Source of the DNA: Cyrtodaria siliqua
Taxonomy: Eukaryota > Mollusca > Bivalvia > Adapedonta > Hiatellidae
Assembly: GCA_037043455.1 (NCBI GenBank)
Contig: JAWPHD010000240.1
Coordinates: forward strand, 310,001-374,000
DNA: 64,000 nt
Direction of reading: 5' to 3'
Shown here in pieces: positions 33,687-45,000 of this stretch; position 1 is the first letter of the stretch, and each line of letters opens with the position of its first letter. The notes under the pieces are model-generated. The model saw only the letters and a program-made list of their open reading frames with translations. It was not told the DNA's origin and made no database searches. The translations under genes and the position numbers were made by a program.

Positions 33687-33820
33687 GTGGTACACCTGCA
33701 TGGACAATAACCCCTTGGGGACTTTTACGGCGAGAACCACAGCACCCACAGCAGCAGCAGCACGTGCAGAGGGCAATCAAGAGGATCAGTCCGCCAACAC
33801 CACCCACAATCGGTACCCAG
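33687..33820 (-). CDS. Transmembrane exon of a Shisa/CYYR1-like protein
   Basis: 134-nt exon between acceptor CTCCTTGTGACAG and donor CAC/GTAAGT. Its first base completes the codon left open by the ectodomain exon, and its last base opens the codon completed at 20406. It encodes WVP, then a transmembrane helix (IVGGVGGLILLIALC), then a cysteine cluster of eight Cys within ten residues (CTCCCCCGCC, partly a TGC repeat), then GSRRKSPQG. The basic stop-transfer residues after the cysteines place the C-terminus in the cytoplasm, and the Cys cluster at the membrane face is a likely palmitoylation site. The first 16 nt of the exon are part of the adjoining minisatellite unit. Confidence 0.75.
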
Positions 33821-36073
33821 CTGTCACAAGGAGACAACGAACATATAGTACAATATATTCACAATCGGTACCCAGCTGTCACAAGGAAACAACATACATA
33901 TAGCACAATATATTCAGAATCGGTTCACAGCTGTCACAAGGAGAAAACATACATACAGTACAATATATTCAAACTGGTACCCATGAGCTGTCACAAGGAG
34001 ACAACATACATATGGTACAATATATTCACAATATGTACCCAGCTGTCACAAGGAGACAACATACATATAGTACAATATATTCACAATATGTACCCAGCTG
34101 TCACAAGGAGATAACATACATATAGTACAATATATTCAAACTGGTACCCATGAGCTGTCACAAGGAGACAACATACATATGGTACAATATATTCACAATA
34201 TGTACCTAGCTGTCACAAGGAGACAACATACATATAGTACAATATATTCACAATATGTACCCAGCTGTCACAAGGAGATAACATACATATAGTACAATAT
34301 ATTCAAACTGGTACCCATGAGCTGTCACAAGGAGACAACATACATATGGTACAATATATTCACAATATGTACCCAGCTGTCACAAGGAGACAACATACAA
34401 ATAGTACAATATATTCACAATATGTACCCAGCTGTCACAAGGAGATAACATACATATAGTACAATATATTCACAATCGGTACCCAGCTGTCACAAGGAGA
34501 CAACATACATATAGTACAACATATTCACAATCGGTACCCAGCTGTCACAATCGGACACATACATATAGTACAATATATTCACAATCGGTACCCAGCTGTC
34601 ACAAGGAGACAACATACATATCGTACAAAATATTCACAATCGATACCCAACTGTCACAATCGAACACATACATATAGTACAATATATTCAAAATCGGTAC
34701 CTAGCTGTCACAAGGAGACAACATACATATAGTACAATATATTCACTATCGGTACCCAGCTGTCACAATCGGACATAAACATATAGTACAATATATTCAC
34801 AATCGGTACCCAGCTGTCACAATCGGACACATACATATAGTACAATATATTCACAATCGGTACCCAGCTGTCACAATCGGACACATACATATAGTACAAT
34901 ATATTCACAATCGGTACCCAGCTGTCACAATCGGACACAAACAATATATTCACAATCGGTACCCAGCTGTCACAAAGAGACAACATACATATAGTACAAT
35001 ATATTCAAACTGGTACCCATGAGCTGTCACAAGGAGACAACATACATATAGTACAATATATTCAAACTGGTACCCATGAGCTGTCACAAGGAGACAACAT
35101 ACATATAGTACAATATATTCAAACTGGTACCCATGAGCTGTCACAAGAAGACAACATACATATGGTACAATATATTCACAATATGTACCCAGCTGTCACA
35201 AGGAGACACCATACATATAGTACAATATATTCACAATATGTACCCAGCTGTCACAAGGAGATAACATACATATAGTACAATATATTCACAATCGGTACCC
35301 AGCTGTCACAAGGAGACAACATACATATAGTATAACATATTCACAATCGGTACCCAGCTGTCACAATCGGACACAAACATATAGTACAATATATTCACAA
35401 TCGGTACCCAGCTGTCACAAGGAGACAACATACATATCGTACAAAATATTCACAATCGATACCCAACTGTCACAATCGAACACATACATATAGTACAATA
35501 TATTCAAAATCGGTACCTAGCTGTCACAAGGAGACAACATACATATAGTACAATATATTCACTATCGGTACCCAGCTGTCACAATCGGACATAAACATAT
35601 ATTCACAATCGGTACCCAGCTGTCACAATCGGACACATACATATAGTACAATATATTCACAATCGGTACCCAGCTGTCACAATCGGACACATACATATAG
35701 TACAATATATTCACAATCGGTACCCAGCTGTCACAATCGGACACAAACATATAGTACAAACAATATATTCACAATCGGTACCCAGCTGTCATAAGAGACA
35801 ACATACATATAGTACAATATATTCACTATCGGTACCCAGCTGTCACAAGGAGACAACATACATATAGTACAATATATTCACAATCGGTACCCAGCTGTCA
35901 CAATCGGACACAAACATATAGTACAATACATTCACAATCGGTACCCAGCTATCACAAGGAGACAACATACATATAGTACAATATATTCACTATCGGTACC
36001 CAGCTGTCACAAGGAGACAACATACATATAGTACAATATATTCACAATCGGTACCCAACTGTCACAAGGAGAC
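33821..36073. repeat. 55-bp minisatellite, part 1, derived from the intron 1 acceptor
   Basis: Units of about 55 bp (CACAATCGGTACCCAGCTGT then CACAAGGAGACAACATACAT then ATAGTACAATATATT). On the minus strand each reads TTGTCTCCTTGTGACAG followed by CTGGGTACCGATTGTG, identical to the real splice acceptor and the first 16 nt of the transmembrane exon. About 41 units. A block at about 34585-34790 recurs at about 35398-35600 in the same order, an approximately 815-bp higher-order repeat. Confidence 0.95.
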
Positions 36074-36185
36074 CTGGGCTCTTCATTGGACCAAAAAATG
36101 TTTAGCCATTTTGGCTAAACCACCTCAATTTTCTTTAGCCAATGGGATTTTTGTTTAGCCATTTTTGGCTAAGCTTTTTTAGCCA

Positions 36186-36380
36186 TTTGTAACCCGGGCG
36201 GTCCCGTGTATCGGTCTATCCTCCGAGCACGTTAAAGAACCATAGGAATCTATTCGATAATAAGAGTAGGGCAGGTTCCCGGATTCCTATGTATCCTTCC
36301 CCTCTCTCTGGGGCGGCTTTTAAATAACCCATACTGTGTTGATGAGCCGTTAAACAACATTCAATTCAATTCAATTCAGC
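36186..36380 (+). mobile_element. SINE/LINE 3' end with ATTCA tail
   Basis: GCACGTTAAAGAACC, later GAGCCGTTAAACAAC and a tail ATTCAATTCAATTCAATTCA. A retroposon 3' end with pentanucleotide tail, nested in the hAT-like insertion. Confidence 0.65.
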
Positions 36381-36653
36381 CATTTTAGCAGAATTTCATA
36401 CAATCTCCGATTAAATATTTGTATAACTTTCTTATCATCAATATATATGTATATATATAAAACCAAGTTGAATGATATTAATTCTTTGACAGTTTCTAAC
36501 AGTTAGATGGTACCATGAACATGGTTAAAACTTTATTTTAATATGTTGCCTCTATTATCACCAATGCCTCTTTTATTTGTCACAGTTAAGGACATGTTCC
36601 AATGATGAATGTTGTAAGAAAACATAATTTTAAGCATACATGCAGGTTAATTT

Positions 36654-37822
36654 CAGGGCCTTTTTTCCTTCTATAAAAGAGGCCGATATTCGGTGACTTC
36701 CCAATTGCAAAAAGCCTCTTTTTTCCCAATTTTGGTGAAAGAATTTCCCAAAAATACAATGCTGAAATTCCCAATATGTTGACATATGATTCTCCCGAAA
36801 TCTATTTCACACGTTCGGTTAATAAAACTACATTATTTAGCAGCGAATGAAACCGAAAGCAGGCTTTTTATTGGCTTACCGAAATAAATATCCATTCAGA
36901 ATGACTCGGCACTGCACTGCAGTCCGCTTATGACCGAGATGTTACGATCTCTTGGCGCCATTTGTTTTGTTTAATGGAGAGAACGTGAACCGAACCGAGT
37001 TATTTTACGCGATTTATTAAACCGCATGTAGACTTGACGCGGTCGTCATTTCCTTATTATTTAATATTGAATCGTTTGAAATGTTATATAATTATTTTTT
37101 ATAAAAACTTAAAATTGATAAAAAAATAAAAAGTTTTTCTTAACCGAACACTGTAGAACATATTCTAACACGGTTGTCGTAAACAATATTTGAAAAAAAC
37201 AAGTACACCGTAAACAAAATGTGAGTAAAAAATGTCGAAAAACGGAAAATACTACAGAAAATCTGTTAAAATGGCTGCAGATCATGATAAAGGCCAGCGC
37301 AGCCTTTTGACCTCTGGTGTTAAAAGGACAAATTCCTTGACAACACAACTTGCCAAATCTCCGCCTACTGAAGTGCCGGGTCAGTCGGATTCGCAACTTG
37401 CGACGCAAGACCTCGTCGTCGATCTTCCGGTGTCTGAAGACCAGACAATCAACTCACCGGACTTCACACCCCCTGATATATCCGAGTTTCACTCTGTCTC
37501 ACCACCTGTGACAAGTACAACTCAGCCACCCCCCCCACATTACCCCTTACATCTGAGTCTCTCTCTGTCTCAACACCTTCAACATGCACAGATACTCTTG
37601 AATCATATGATGGCCGTAAAGCAGTTCTGCTGAAGTATGAACTCAGGCACCCATGGGTGTACCACAGTAGTGTCTATTTACTGTATGTATGTAGACTGCC
37701 ATTTGTTTATTGATGTATCTTGAAAGTCAGTCTACCTTTTCCCAATTTGGCCGAAAATTGCACTTGAATTTCCCAAAATGAAAGGCTAAGGCCCCTTCTC
37801 AATTTTTGGAAAAAAGGCCCTG
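36654..37822. mobile_element. Nested hAT-like element
   Basis: Perfect 15-bp inverted ends CAGGGCCTTTTTTCC and GGAAAAAAGGCCCTG, flanked by AATTT on both sides (36649-36653, 37823-37827), a 5-bp target duplication. It sits inside the element at 36074-38556 and carries one long open frame. Confidence 0.85.
37232..37633 (+). CDS. Unrecognised protein N-terminus inside the nested element
   Basis: 133-codon frame starting MSKNGKYYRKS. It has a basic N-terminus, then a polar Ser/Thr/Pro-rich region (VSEDQTINSPDFTPPDISEF) and a low-complexity end. No zinc-finger or DDE motif is visible. By position it could be the disordered N-terminus of the element's transposase gene, or a host gene piece captured by it. 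Composition is more protein-like than the surrounding sequence, but I cannot name a family. Confidence 0.4.
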   Translation: MSKNGKYYRKSVKMAADHDKGQRSLLTSGVKRTNSLTTQLAKSPPTEVPGQSDSQLATQDLVVDLPVSEDQTINSPDFTPPDISEFHSVSPPVTSTTQPPPPHYPLHLSLSLSQHLQHAQILLNHMMAVKQFC

Positions 37823-38556
37823 AATTTTTATGACCTTTTTATATGTTGGTGCCTCGTGAAACCCTTCAATCAATCAAACAATCAATCAATCAAGAAAGCA
37901 ACCAAGCATGTACCCATGATGGTAAAAACGGATGACACAGTTATAGTTCTGTTTTGTGTGGCCACGTATACAACTCGAAAGAAATGGCTTGCTTTCAATG
38001 CGCGAAAACAGATGACACTGTATTGTTTACATGTACGTATCATGGGCTACTTTCAGTTTTGAATAACGGAGTTACAATGTCATTATTTTAGTTAAAAGGG
38101 TGTAAATCTTTGTATGAGAAAGTTTAACTATTACCATTTTGATAATACGTCTTTGTTTCGTTTATGCGCTGTTTTGCGTTGTTGTTGAAAAATGCGACTT
38201 TTTTTCGGCGAGCTCTTGTTGGGTTTACAATTTTCCTCCAATGTAGGCACACCAAGTGAGTTGCAGTTAGACGTCGCTATGTCAAATAAGCCGTGTGTAA
38301 TATAAAGCGCAATTGTCGTAACACAGTCTATAGATTTTAGCTCTTCTGTAAACACCGAGAACCCGTCAAGGATTTTTCAGGAAAACATGGCCGCGCCCAC
38401 GAACTTGTTCCTTTCGCTACTTTCGCCAATACCAGCCGTCAGTTTACATGGGTTAAAATGACTTTAGCCAAATTGGCGAAAGCACTTGACAAAAGTTTCG
38501 CCATTTGCAATTTGATTTCGCCTATGGCGACAGGCGAAGGCAAATAAAGAGCCCAG

Positions 38557-39345
38557 GGAGACAACATATATATAGTACAATATATTCACAATCGGTACCC
38601 AGCTGTCATAAGGAGGTAACATACATATAGTACAATATATTCACAATCGATACCTAGCTGTCACAAGGAGACAACATACATATAGTACAATATATTCACA
38701 ATCGGTACCCAACTGTCACAATCGGACACATACGTATAGTACAATATATTCACAATTGGTACCCAACTGTCACAAGGAGATAACATACATATAGTACAAT
38801 ATATTCACAATCGGTACCCAGCTGTCACAAGGAGATAACATACATATAGTACAATATATTCAAAATAGATACCCAGCTGTCACAAGGAGACAACATACAT
38901 ATAGTACAATATATTCACAATCGGTATCCAGCTGTCACAAGGAGACAACATACATAATTATAGTACAATATATTCACAATCGGTACCCAGCTGTCACTAT
39001 CGGACACATACATATAGTACAATATATTCACAATCGGTACCCAGCTGTCACAAGGAGACAACATACATACAGTACAATATATTCACAATCGGTACCCAGC
39101 TGTCACAAAGAGAACATACATACAGTACAATATATTCACAATCGGTACCCAGCTATCACAAAGAGACAACATACATATAGTACAATATATTCACAATCGG
39201 TACCCAGCTGTCACAAGGAGACAACATACATATAGTACAATATATTCACAATCGGTACCCAGCTGTCACAAGGAGACAACATACATATAGTACAATATAT
39301 TCACAATCGGTACCCAGCTGTCACAAGGATACAACATACATATTG
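38557..39345. repeat. 55-bp minisatellite, part 2
   Basis: About 14 units identical in type to part 1, between the two hAT-like insertions. Confidence 0.95.
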
Positions 39346-40084
39346 CAGGGGATGAAATATATTTTACTGTATACTCGTGGCATTGACATGTTACTCGTCC
39401 TGCTCTGATTGTAAAACATCACAATTAACACTATTATATATAAATAAAACAAAGGGAAACATCATAATGTGTTGTTTTTTCTTTATATAAATCAATGAAA
39501 ATTATGAAACTTTGACGAGTATTATAGATGACTATATTCATATTCATATTCTATAGTTAACTACAGTCTGATCATGGCCATTACAGTTACTCTGGCATGG
39601 TATATATTTTCCCCCTTTTCCTGTAAAAAATTCCCGTCTTAAAAAAGAAAAATACTTTTTTTTATTAGAAAATGTTAAACTCCAATACAGGAAAACAGTA
39701 TACTTTTGCAATTTCCCTTCCTGAAGGCCCTGGCCCCAGTCACTTAAAAGCTGACTAGTATACTATTTGTATAACATCAAATACCGTAATGTTCGCGCTC
39801 CGTGAAATTAAACGGGAGCCGCATTTTAGGATGTCCCAAAACGGAAATGCGTCAATTTCCCAATATCCGGTTGACTTAAATTGCAGTTTATCGCTATTTT
39901 AACAGAGTTGCAACTATTTACTGCATTTAATCGCTTAATAAACTATGTAAGAACTATTTTCTTTGTTGTTGTTTACTACTGAAATGTTACTCGTCCTCTC
40001 GGACGACCGATTCATGGGTTACACTCGTCCGGATTTGAATTTCACTCGTTAATACGAGCGGACGAGTGGAATTTTCGTGCCCTG
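39346..40084. mobile_element. 739-bp hAT-like insertion in the 55-bp array
   Basis: Begins CAGGGGATGAAA and ends TTTTCGTGCCCTG, inverted copies with two to three mismatches. ATATTG flanks both sides (39340-39345, 40085-40090), a 6-bp target duplication. Several ACTCGTCC motifs occur near both ends. No transposase. Confidence 0.85.
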
Positions 40085-40870
40085 ATATTGTACAATATAT
40101 TCACAGTCAGAACCCAGCTGTCACAAGGAGACAACATACATAGTACAGTATATTCACAATTGGTACCCAGCTGTCACAAGGAGAAAACATACATCATACA
40201 ATATATCACAATCAGTACCCAACTGTTATAAGGAGACAACATAGTACAATATATTCACAATCGGTACCAAGCTGTCACAAGGGGACAACATACATATTAC
40301 AACATATTTACAATCAGTACCCAGCTGTCACAAGGAGAGATTTATACACAGTACAATATATTCCGAACTGGTACCCAGCTGTCACAAGAGAGACATGACA
40401 TACATAGTAGAATATATTCACAATCAGTACGGTCAGCTGTTACAAGGAGAAATAACATACACAGTAGAATATATTCACAATTGGTATCCTGCGGTTACAA
40501 GGAGAGAAAACATACATAGTACAACATATTTTACAATCGGTAATCAGCTCTTACAAGGAGAGACAACATATATAGTACAATATATTCACAATTGGTACAA
40601 AGCTGTTGCAAGGAGAGACAATATACATAGTATAATATGCTCACAACCGGTACCCAGCAGTCACATGGAGAGGTAACTTACATAGTAGAATATATTCACA
40701 ATCGGTACCCAGCTGTCACAGGGAGAGATAACATACATAGTACAATATATTCATAATCGGTACCCCGCTGTTACAAGAAGAGACAAAATATTCATAATCG
40801 GTACCCAGCTGTCACAAAGGGACAACATACATAGTAAAATATATTCACAATTGGTACCCAGCTGCCACAA
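40085..40870. repeat. 55-bp minisatellite, part 3, degraded
   Basis: About 13 diverged units with shortened CATACATAGTACAATATATT segments. The oldest-looking edge of the array, furthest from the exon. Confidence 0.9.
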
Positions 40871-42318
40871 GGTGAAATTAATCCTATCTGGCTGGTTTTC
40901 GAACTTGTCCGAGCTTTCATTGACATTAACAATCTAGAAATCTGGTAAAGATCAGATGAAAAATGAAGGCCCTATTGTCTTAACGAGACAAAAGTTAACG
41001 ACGGACGGACGACGCAGTAGAGCTAAAAATAAGGCCCTATTGTCTTAACGAGCCAACATATAGGATTTTTAACAAAATAAAGGGCCATCAGGCGCGTAGC
41101 CAGGCATACGCCCGTACGCCCGGGCTTACACTTCTTGGAAAAAAATGAGAAAACATAGTGCCCCAAAAATGCAATAAAAACTAAAGCCTGACTAGGGTGA
41201 GACCCATCATTAGAAATGTATAAACATATAAATATCAAAGTTATCAAAACAGATGCCATAAAATGGAAATTTCAATCTAAGATATTTGTTTTTCGCAACT
41301 ATATAATTTATTTATCAATCAATAAAAGCCATCATTTTCAGCCCAAAATCGTCAAAAGCAACGTGCGGACGCTGAGGGCTTGTTCGGAACAAATAAAAAA
41401 AAAGTTTTAGGGTCGACCACTTAAAAATAGGGTCGGTCGGGCCACCGGAAACACTGGTATTTTTTTGTTTGGCCTAAGCTCTGCTGGCCTTCGGCTAACA
41501 AGAGCCATAACTCCGGTGTTACTGATCCGATTTGGCTGGTTTTTGTCATTGTCCGAGTTTTCATTGATATTAACAATCTGTCCAAGTTTGGTAAAGATCA
41601 AATAATAAATGAAGGTGCTAGAGCGTTCACAAGGCTTAATATGGCATTTTTCAGGGCCGTAACTCTGGTGTTACTGATACGATTTGGCTGGTTTTCGAAC
41701 TTGCCCGAGCTTTCATTGATATTAACTATCTGTGCGAGTTTGGTAAACATCAAATAATAAATTAAGGTGCTAGTGTGTTCACAAGCCAGAAAATGACATT
41801 TTTCAGAAAAACTGTGGTGTTAATGACCCAATTGATGACATCAAATAATAAATGAAGGTGCTAGAGTGTTCATAAGGCTTAATATGGCACTTTTCAGGGC
41901 CATAACTCTGGTGTTACTGTTACTTTCATAGGCATTAACAATCTGTGCAAGTCTGGTAAAGATCAAATAATAAATGAAGGTGTTAGAGTGTTAACAAAGC
42001 AGAACATGGCATTTTTCAGAAAAACAAGGACCACAACTCCGGTGTTACTGATACAATTTGGCCGGTTTTCGAACATGCCCGAGCTTTCATTGATATTAAC
42101 CATCTGTGCGAGTTTGGTAAAGACCAAATAATAAATAAAGGTGTTAGTTTTCACAAGGCAGAAAAGGACATTTTTCAGGAAAATAAAGGGCCATAACTCC
42201 GGTGTTACTGAACCAAAATAGCTGTCTTTCAAACTTGTCCAAGCTTTCATTGGTATTAACAATCTGTGCAAGTTTGGTAAAGATCAAGTAATAAATGAAG
42301 GTGCCAGAGTGTTCACAA

Positions 42319-42671
42319 GGCCTAAAAAAAAATATGTGTGTTTCTGGTTTCACACTGTCAAAAAGTTAGGGTAGGTAGATAGGAAAAAGTTGTTTTTTTT
42401 AGATATTTTTTTTATATATATTGTTCGAATATATTATGCCATTTTTGTACTAAGGCAACTTCTTGATAACCTTTTCAAACAGTTTGGATCCAGATTAGAT
42501 GCTTAACAACTCGGGCTAATAAAATTATCAACAAAAATAAATAAATAAATAAATAAAATATATATATATATATATATTTTTGTTTTTTCATCTTGCTAAA
42601 AATATTTAGGGTCGGCGGTGAAAAAGCAGAGTTGGTTGGGAAACCGGAAACACATGTTGTTTTTTTAGGCC
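42319..42671. mobile_element. PIF/Harbinger-like MITE
   Basis: Ends GGCCTAAAAAAAAATATGTG and ACATGTTGTTTTTTTAGGCC are inverted copies that continue through GTTTCTGGTTTC and GAAACCGGAAAC. Flanking triplets CAA and TAA resemble a 3-bp target duplication. Confidence 0.7.
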
Positions 42672-42995
42672 TAAGGCAGAAAATGGCATTTCCCAGAAAA
42701 AACAAGGGTCACAACTCCGATGTTACTGATCCGATTTGGCTGGTTTTCAAATTTGTCCGAGTTTTCATTGATATTAACAATCTGTGCAAGTTTGATAAAG
42801 ATCAAATAATAAATGAAGGTGCAAGAGTCTTCACATGGCTTAATATGGCATTTTTCAGAAAAAACAAAGGCCATAACGCTGGTGTTACTAATCCAATTTG
42901 GCTGTTTTTCGAACTTGTCCAAGCTTTCATTGATGTTAACAATCTGTGCAAGTTTGGTAAAGATCAAATAATAAATGAAGGTGCTAGAGTGTTAA

Positions 42996-44036
42996 GGCCT
43001 AAAAAAATAATATGTGTGTTTCTGGTTTCACCCATGTCAAAAAGTTAGTGTAAGTAGCAGTGTCCAATCTAGGATCTAAAAAGCAGGGGGGATTTTCAAC
43101 CCTTCCTCAAAAAATGTGGGGGGATTTTCAAAAGTAAAGGGGGATGGGTTCAAACAAATCTATTACACCCTTTTCATAACACCATTTCGACTGGAAGTCG
43201 CATAATTTTGAATATTTTTGATTCCGAGTCTGCGCTCATAAATCTACTTTCGTTTTCAATACATTTGTCTGCATTTGACAGTCAAAATGAAGCATTACAA
43301 AATTAGCGATTTCCCGTAAACGAAATTTAAATGCCAAAACTTTCCGATATATCATCGTATTTTCTCATTTCTTAGCAACATTTAATGTAATTTGCCAATA
43401 ATAATTAATCAAAACGATTTAAAAACGAGAACAATGTGAAAACATTTGAAACGCAGATATTACGATCGATAAATTTCGTTAAATTTTTCTAAAATTCGTA
43501 TTACGCATTTAACCATTTGAATTTATAAGGGAGATAAGCACGCGGTTAACAATCAATTTGGACAACTCGGATTCGATCGCCTTGTTTTATACGTTTTCGT
43601 CAACAATTTATCGAAGCTCATTTTGGAAATAGACTTTGACAACCATTAAATCAGATCTAAATCAATCAATTCTGCACACGTTTAATTGAAAATAATGCGC
43701 GCGCTTGTCCCGCATCGATGCAAAAAACATGCGTGATCTTTGAAAAAAATGCGTGAATCGCGCAATCGCGCGTCCTAGATTGGACACTGAAGTAGGTAGG
43801 AAAAAGTGTTTTTTTTTAGATATTTTTTTTTATATATATATTGTTCGAATATATTATGCCATTTTTGTACTAAGGCAACTTCTTGATAACCTTTGCAAAC
43901 AGTTTGGATCCCGATTAGATGCTTAACAACTCTGGCTAATAATTTTTTTTTTTTATCTCGCTAAAAATATTTAGGGTCGGCGGTGAAAAAGTAGGGTCGG
44001 TCGGGAAACCGGAAACACATATTTTTTTTTTAGGCC
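42996..44036. mobile_element. PIF/Harbinger-like MITE carrying a nested hAT-like element
   Basis: Same ends as 42319-42671 (GGCCTAAAAAA ... TTTTTTAGGCC), flanked by TAA on both sides (42993-42995, 44037-44039). Two thirds of its length is the nested insertion at 43058-43789. Confidence 0.8.
43058..43789. mobile_element. 732-bp hAT-like element nested in the PIF-like MITE
   Basis: Perfect 17-bp inverted ends CAGTGTCCAATCTAGGA and TCCTAGATTGGACACTG. AAGTAG flanks both sides (43052-43057, 43790-43795), a 6-bp target duplication. No transposase frame. Confidence 0.88.
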
Positions 44037-44810
44037 TAACAAAGCAGAACATGACATTATTCAGAAAAAACAAGGACCATAATTCCCGTGTCACTGATAC
44101 GATTTGGCTGGTTTTCGAACTTTCATTGATATTAACAATCTGTGCGAGTTTGGTAAAAATCAAATCTTAAATGAAGGTGCTAGAGTGTTTACAAGCCAGA
44201 AAATGTCATTTTTCAGAAAAAACAAGGGTCATAACTGTGGTGTTAATGACCCAATTTAGCTGTTTTTCCAACTTGTCCAAGCTTTCATTGGTATTAACAA
44301 TCTGCATGAGTTTGGTAAAGACCAAATAATAAATGATGGTGCTAGTGTTCACAAGGCAGAAAATGACATTTTTCAGGAAAATAAAGGGCCATAACACGGG
44401 TGTTACTGACCCAAAATAGCATTTTTTTCGAACTTGTCCAAGCTTCATTGGTATTAACAATCTGCAAGTTTGGGAAAGATCAAGTAATAAATGAAGGTGC
44501 CAGAGTGTTAACAAGGCAGAAAATGGCATTTTTCAGAAAAAACAATGGCCACAACTTCGATGTACTGATCCGATTTGGCTGGTTTTCAAACCTGTTAGAG
44601 CTTTCGTTGATATTAACAATCTGTGCAAGTTTGGTAAAGATCAAATAATAAATGAAGGTGCTAGTCTTCACAAGGCTTAATATGGCATTTATTAGCAAAA
44701 CAAGGGCCATAACTCCCGTGAAATTAATCCGATCTGGCTGGTTTTCAAACTTTGAGCTTTCATTGATAAAAAGAAACTGGTAAAGTTTCATAAAGATCCG
44801 ATTAATAATG

Positions 44811-45000
44811 AAGGCCCTAGAGTGTGGCCCAGGAATAACAACACAAGCAATGGCCCAGGAACAACAACAGAATCAATGGACCAGGAATAACAACCCAAGC
44901 AATGGCCCAGGAATAACAACACAAGCAATGGCCCAGGAACAACAACAGAATCAATGGCCCAGGAATAACAACACAAACAGTGGCCCAGGAACAACAACAG
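44811..45000. repeat. 26-bp minisatellite, about seven copies
   Basis: Units alternate between GGCCCAGGAATAACAACACA and GGCCCAGGAACAACAACAGA, each followed by AGCAAT or ATCAAT, so the higher-order period is 52 bp. Adjoins the donor-derived array. Confidence 0.9.

Larger units (their letters stand above)
36074..38556. mobile_element. 2.5-kb hAT-like insertion in the 55-bp array
   Basis: Ends CTGGGCTCTTCATT and AATAAAGAGCCCAG are inverted copies with one mismatch. GGAGAC flanks both sides (36068-36073, 38557-38562), a 6-bp target duplication of the array unit. Internally, stretches such as TTTAGCCATTTTGGCTAA on the left and GCGAAAGTTTCGCCA-like ones on the right form further short dyads. It carries a retroposon tail and a second nested element. 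No complete transposase. Confidence 0.85.
40871..44810 (+). repeat. Approximately 150-bp tandem repeat, GGCCATAACTCC family
   Basis: Many units with GGGCCATAACTCCGGTGTTA, GATTTGGCTGGTTTTCGAAC and AGTTTGGTAAAGATCAAATA, spacing about 149-152 bp (landmarks at 41515, 41667, 41816). It is broken by two PIF-like insertions and a stretch at about 41090-41490 containing a partial hAT-like end (CAGGCGCGTAGCCAGGCATA) and a partial PIF-like right end near 41404-41475. It lies inside intron 1 of the host gene. The same family is at 55033-56650. Confidence 0.85.

Noticed and set aside
33821..40870. Regular 55-bp direct repeats resembling a CRISPR array
   Set aside because: There are no spacers of independent sequence, the units are contiguous, and the context is eukaryotic.
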